From the NCBI GenBank assembly GCA_945873815.1, contig CAMCEE010000005.1:23858-87857 (forward strand): a DNA stretch of 64,000 nucleotides, read 5' to 3'. The notes beneath the pieces were generated by a model, which made no database searches, was not told the DNA's origin, and worked only from the letters and a program-made list of their open reading frames with translations. A program made the position numbers and the translations under genes. Positions 60,646 to 64,000 of the stretch are shown one piece after another; position 1 is the stretch's first letter, and every line of letters begins with the position of its first letter. Source of the stretch: an uncultured Caryophanales bacterium. Lineage in GTDB: Bacteria > Bacillota_I > Bacilli_A > RFN20 > CAG-449.

Positions 60646-61875
60646 ATGTTATTTTTATCAAAAGATGATTTTTATGAAGTATATTTAAAATCTCTTATAT
60701 CTGATGTAGATAGAGAAACTTTAACTATGCTATATCAGCCAATTATTGGAGCAGATGCGGTTAGTTTATATTTGACTTTATATGCTGATTTTAAAAAGAG
60801 TAAATCTACGAATTCAATTCAATCACATGAAGATTTATGTGTTTTGATGGGACATAACATTACTGAAATATATGAGTCTAGAAGAAAACTAGAAGCAATC
60901 GGTTTAATAAGAACGTATTATAAGGAAGAGAAGAATGTATCGTTCTATAAATATTTATTATTTGCTCCAAAAACTCCTAAAGATTTCTTTGATGATATTC
61001 TTTTTAAAGGATTATTAATTGAGAAGATAGGTGAAAAAAGAGTCCAATCATTAATGAGAAAATATAAAGAAAAAGAATTATCGCTTGATGGATTTAATGA
61101 AATAAGTGATAAATTTACTAATGTATTTAATCCAAATCTCGATTCAAATTCTTTTAAGAACGACACAAGTATTGATGGATATAATCGTAAATCAATTGAT
61201 GTAAGTAAAGGATTTGATATGTCCTTATTTTTAAAGACACTTGAAAATAGTTATGGAATTCTTAAGGACATCTTTTCCTCAAAAGCTCTAAATAAATTAT
61301 CGCAAATAGCTTTATTATACGGAATTAATGAGATTACTTTTGCAGATATTTTCTCTCGTTCATATATGGATAAGAAATCAATTAATTTTGATACAATCAT
61401 TGATTTAGCTATCAAAGAGAAAGATTACAACTTCATTAGAAACGATAGATTTGCTTCAAATATTGCTTATGATACTGAATCAAAATTAGGTAAAAAAATA
61501 GAGATTATGTCTTCTATTGCTCCATATGATTATTTGAAATTAAAACAAAATACTAGCATGGTATCTGATGCAGATCGTCGATTGATTGATGATTTATCAA
61601 CAATGTATGGATTGAATTATTCAGTTATCAATTGCTTATTAGATTATTGTATTGAAAGAACAGGCAAATTATCAAAAGCATATGTTACAAAAATTGCTGC
61701 TTCTTTGAAAAGAGAAAATATCGAATCTACTTTAGATTGTATGAATTATTTGAAAAATTCGAATAAATCTAAAGATAAACGCATCTATCAAAAAAAGGTA
61801 GATACTGAAACGAAAAACGAAAATAATGAAGAAATATCCGATAGCGACTTAGATGAATTATTAAGCGGATTATAG
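60646..61875 (+). CDS. dnaB: Replication initiation/membrane attachment protein DnaB
   Basis: This is the Firmicutes DnaB, a helicase-loading protein and not the helicase. The 409-residue protein shows the family's N-terminal winged-helix start (TLTMLYQPIIGADAVSLYLTLY) and a C-terminal DnaD/DnaB_2-like region with KLSKAYVTKIAASLKRENIES. A charged tail ends SDSDLDELLSG. dnaI follows at once behind AGGAGG, giving the standard loader pair. Confidence 0.9.
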   Translation: MLFLSKDDFYEVYLKSLISDVDRETLTMLYQPIIGADAVSLYLTLYADFKKSKSTNSIQSHEDLCVLMGHNITEIYESRRKLEAIGLIRTYYKEEKNVSFYKYLLFAPKTPKDFFDDILFKGLLIEKIGEKRVQSLMRKYKEKELSLDGFNEISDKFTNVFNPNLDSNSFKNDTSIDGYNRKSIDVSKGFDMSLFLKTLENSYGILKDIFSSKALNKLSQIALLYGINEITFADIFSRSYMDKKSINFDTIIDLAIKEKDYNFIRNDRFASNIAYDTESKLGKKIEIMSSIAPYDYLKLKQNTSMVSDADRRLIDDLSTMYGLNYSVINCLLDYCIERTGKLSKAYVTKIAASLKRENIESTLDCMNYLKNSNKSKDKRIYQKKVDTETKNENNEEISDSDLDELLSGL

Positions 61876-61883
61876 GAGGAATG

Positions 61884-62777
61884 ATGATACTCGATTTACC
61901 TGAAGTAGATCAAAAATTGATTGAAGAGATAAAGAAAAGAAATATCGATAAAATATATAAAAATGAAACACTTGTTTCTTTTATAGAATCAAATAAGTTA
62001 TCAAAAGAAATCGTATATGATAACTTATCTTCTTTTTTGAATGTTCTTGATTCATTAGATAAATGTTCAAAATGCATGGGGTTATTAAAATGTCCATTAA
62101 AAGGACTTAAAAATGATCTTTTTATTGATGAAGGACGAATCTATAGCGATATAGTTTCTTGTGAGAAATTGAGAGAATATACTAAATTTAAGAATAGTTT
62201 CAAAATATTTGAGGGTAGTGATAGTGCCTTGAATTATTCTTTACAAGATACTTTGATTTCATTTAAAGAAGAAAGAAAGAATCTTATAGCTTTTCTTGCA
62301 AAAATAATAAAACGAAAAGAAAAAGATAAAGGGATTTTTCTTTTTGGAAATGAAGGAGTTGGTAAGACTTTCATTATGAGTATCTTTGCTAAACTTGTTA
62401 TTGAACATTTAAAGGTATCTTGTGCATATATTGATTCTTCTACCTGGATGATTGATCTTTCCAATATGAATTATCAAAACACGATTGATTACGATAATAA
62501 GATGGATTTATTTAAGAAAGTGAATATACTTATTATTGATAATTTAGGCGATGAAAAGAAAAATGGTTTTTATAATACTGATTCCCTTTGCCAAATCCTT
62601 GAAGCAAGAGATAAAAATAAACTTCCAACATTTTTTATTTCATCATATCCTTTATATGAATTAAAAAATATTTATTCTTTTACAAAGAATGGAAAAGAGA
62701 ATACTAAAAAAATAATCGATTATATTGATAGGAATTGCGAGGTTTTCTTCCTTGATACGATGAAATATCCATTCTAA
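61884..62777 (+). CDS. dnaI: Primosomal protein DnaI (helicase loader)
   Basis: DnaI is the AAA+ ATPase that loads the replicative helicase. The 297-residue protein has an N-terminal helical domain with a zinc-binding region (CSKCMGLLKCPLKG near residue 52) and a C-terminal AAA module with Walker A GNEGVGKTF near 153 and Walker B ILIIDNLGDEKKN near 215. I take the second of two adjacent ATGs (61884), four bases after AGGAGG; the first, at 61881, is possible. Confidence 0.92.
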   Translation: MILDLPEVDQKLIEEIKKRNIDKIYKNETLVSFIESNKLSKEIVYDNLSSFLNVLDSLDKCSKCMGLLKCPLKGLKNDLFIDEGRIYSDIVSCEKLREYTKFKNSFKIFEGSDSALNYSLQDTLISFKEERKNLIAFLAKIIKRKEKDKGIFLFGNEGVGKTFIMSIFAKLVIEHLKVSCAYIDSSTWMIDLSNMNYQNTIDYDNKMDLFKKVNILIIDNLGDEKKNGFYNTDSLCQILEARDKNKLPTFFISSYPLYELKNIYSFTKNGKENTKKIIDYIDRNCEVFFLDTMKYPF

Positions 62778-62814
62778 TATTTATATTTTTGAATATATTG
62801 TATTGGTGATAATA

Positions 62815-63009
62815 ATGATGTATTTATCTTCAAATTCAATTTGTATTCAACAATATGATGCGTTAAAGAGTATTGATTCAAAAAAGATTATAATTCAAAA
62901 CAAAAATGTCGAATATGAAATATATGGAGATGACCTTTTTGTTTTTTATTTGTCTAAAGATGAAATAAAAATAATAGGAAAGATTAAAGAGGTTCATTTT
63001 AATGAGTAA
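62815..63009 (+). CDS. yqfC: YqfC-like sporulation protein
   Basis: The 64-residue protein matches YqfC/YabP-type proteins in pattern and length: SSNSICIQQYDALKSID, then IIIQNKNVEYEIYGDDLFVFYL and EIKIIGKIKEVHF, the regular beta repeat of the family. YqfC is found in endospore formers with YqfD, under mother-cell control. The start at 62815 follows GGTGAT at good spacing. It overlaps yqfD by eight bases. Confidence 0.7.
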   Translation: MMYLSSNSICIQQYDALKSIDSKKIIIQNKNVEYEIYGDDLFVFYLSKDEIKIIGKIKEVHFNE

Positions 63010-63889
63010 AATGACTCTTTGTATTACGCTTTATAATAAGGAATCATTTCTAATAGATTTGAAAAATAAAAGGATAAATATATCTAATATTCGATTTAAT
63101 GATGAAAGAATAATATTTGATTCTTCATTTATTTGTTACTTAAAGATAAAGAAATATTATAAGAATATTGAAGTAATTAAAGATAATATCATAAGTAAAA
63201 TGTATAGTAATCTAATTAAGACAATTGCGAATCTATTTATAATATCTTTATGTTTATCATTATTCTTTATTGCTGAAAATAGAATCTTTTATATAAATAT
63301 TAATGGTGTTTCTGAAACGCTAAATGAAAGAATTTCCGAAAGATTAAAGAATTATGGAATAAAGAAATATATAAAAAAACCATCATATGAATATTTAGAA
63401 AGAATTAATAAGAATATACATAGTGAACTTATTGATGAAATAAGTGTTATGAGTATTGTTATTGAGGGCGTCTATATAAACGTGAACTATCAAAAAAGAA
63501 AAAAGCCGATTTTCATTGAGAAAACTAAAACGAAAATATATGCAAAAAAGGATGCAGTGATTAAGGATTACAACGTTATATCTGGAAACATTCTTATTAG
63601 GAGAAACCAATTTGTTAGAAAAGGAGAACTTTTAGTTGATGATGTTATTATAAGAAATGATAAAGAATTCTATGTAGGAACAAAAGGAATCATTTATGGC
63701 TATGTTTATTATACTTATGAAGATATCATACGTGATGAAAATGATTTATTTGATAAAATCTTTTTAATAAAAAAAGAAATAGCTAATTCATATCTTGAAG
63801 GAGAACATATCGAAAGTGAAAATATCATTAGGAATGATGATAAAACGATATTTCATTTTACCTGCGTGGAAATTTTAAATTCATATTAG
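63002..63889 (+). CDS. yqfD: YqfD-like sporulation protein
   Basis: The 295-residue protein has the YqfD layout: a short N-terminal domain, one membrane helix at about residues 76-93 (IANLFIISLCLSLFFIAE), then an extracytoplasmic part with SIVIEGVYINVNYQ, KTKIYAKKDAVIKDYNVISG and NQFVRKGELLVDD. In spore formers YqfD is needed at a mid stage of sporulation. Whether this organism still forms spores cannot be seen here. The coupling to yqfC is the usual one. Confidence 0.75.
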   Translation: MSKMTLCITLYNKESFLIDLKNKRINISNIRFNDERIIFDSSFICYLKIKKYYKNIEVIKDNIISKMYSNLIKTIANLFIISLCLSLFFIAENRIFYININGVSETLNERISERLKNYGIKKYIKKPSYEYLERINKNIHSELIDEISVMSIVIEGVYINVNYQKRKKPIFIEKTKTKIYAKKDAVIKDYNVISGNILIRRNQFVRKGELLVDDVIIRNDKEFYVGTKGIIYGYVYYTYEDIIRDENDLFDKIFLIKKEIANSYLEGEHIESENIIRNDDKTIFHFTCVEILNSY

Positions 63890-63935
63890 AGTTTTTTTAT
63901 TATTCTCCGTAATTAATTAATAGGAGAAGGAAAAT

Positions 63936-64000
63936 ATGAAAAAAATAATTTTACAAGAAAATCGTGGTGATTGCGGATACGCTTGCTTAAAGAATTTATT
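63936..64000 (+). CDS. C39-type peptidase domain protein, 5' end only
   Basis: Only the first 21 codons are present, and the gene runs off the right edge. After AGGAGAAGG it begins MKKIILQENRGDCGYACLKN. The Q-x(4-5)-DCGxACL pattern is the start of the C39 cysteine peptidase domain, with Cys in DCG as the likely nucleophile. Such domains open bacteriocin-type ABC exporters and related double-Gly processing peptidases. Confidence 0.6.
   Translation, partial: MKKIILQENRGDCGYACLKNL

Overview
The window is a 64 kb piece of a very AT-rich bacterial chromosome. The gene content points to a low-GC Bacillota lineage close to Bacilli, Erysipelotrichia or Mollicutes. Supporting features are hrcA-grpE-dnaK-dnaJ behind CIRCE operators, the Firmicutes primosome pair dnaB/dnaI, an F0 b subunit made as a lipoprotein, tRNA genes with encoded CCA, a lysine riboswitch, and YqfC/YqfD sporulation-type proteins. 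TAA and TAG are used as stops almost exclusively (one TGA among about 42 readable stops), while tryptophan is TGG.

Layout. 1-4.75 kb: the 3' part of lepA with a terminator, a degenerate Fic-domain protein, a small membrane protein, hemW, an RDD protein and a YccF protein. 4.8-7.5 kb: a promoter and lysine riboswitch driving a three-gene polar amino-acid (probably lysine) ABC importer. 7.7-12.5 kb: the CIRCE-controlled heat-shock operon hrcA-grpE-dnaK-dnaJ. 12.6-46.8 kb: one promoter followed by eleven tightly spaced same-strand genes, which is the unusual part of the window. 46.8-48.3 kb: mgtE behind a short reading frame overlapped by a hairpin. 48.4-48.8 kb: tRNA-Met, tRNA-CAU (probably Ile2) and tRNA-Ser(UGA) with a terminator. 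48.8-50.1 kb: an S41-like peptidase. 50.1-57 kb: the complete ATP synthase operon atpI-B-E-F-H-A-G-D-C plus a membrane protein. 58.1-60.5 kb, minus strand: pyk followed by a ROK sugar kinase. 60.6-64 kb: dnaB, dnaI, yqfC, yqfD and the start of a C39-like peptidase gene.

The 34 kb operon encodes, in order: (1) a membrane protein with a cytoplasmic GH3-like module lacking its nucleophile motif and a cytoplasmic AAA-like module lacking Walker motifs; (2) a membrane-anchored McrB-type AAA+ ATPase; (3) a DUF2357-like protein in which a long coiled coil occupies the place of a nuclease; (4) a second membrane-anchored AAA+ ATPase whose last 370 residues are identical to the first; (5, 6) two N-terminally anchored surface proteins built of YDG/MBG repeats, one of 4246 residues; (7, 8) two polytopic membrane proteins; (9) a membrane-anchored BspA-type leucine-rich repeat protein; (10) a 1442-residue protein with several N-terminal membrane spans; (11) a zinc-ribbon membrane protein. 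I read this as a candidate undescribed envelope-spanning system in which cytoplasmic ATPases act on very large surface fibres or adhesins. That function is inference; the architecture is visible in the sequence.

The ATP synthase c subunit carries two carboxylates 33 residues apart plus an ETTGIY motif, the pattern known from Na+-coupled rotors, so this organism may run on a sodium gradient.
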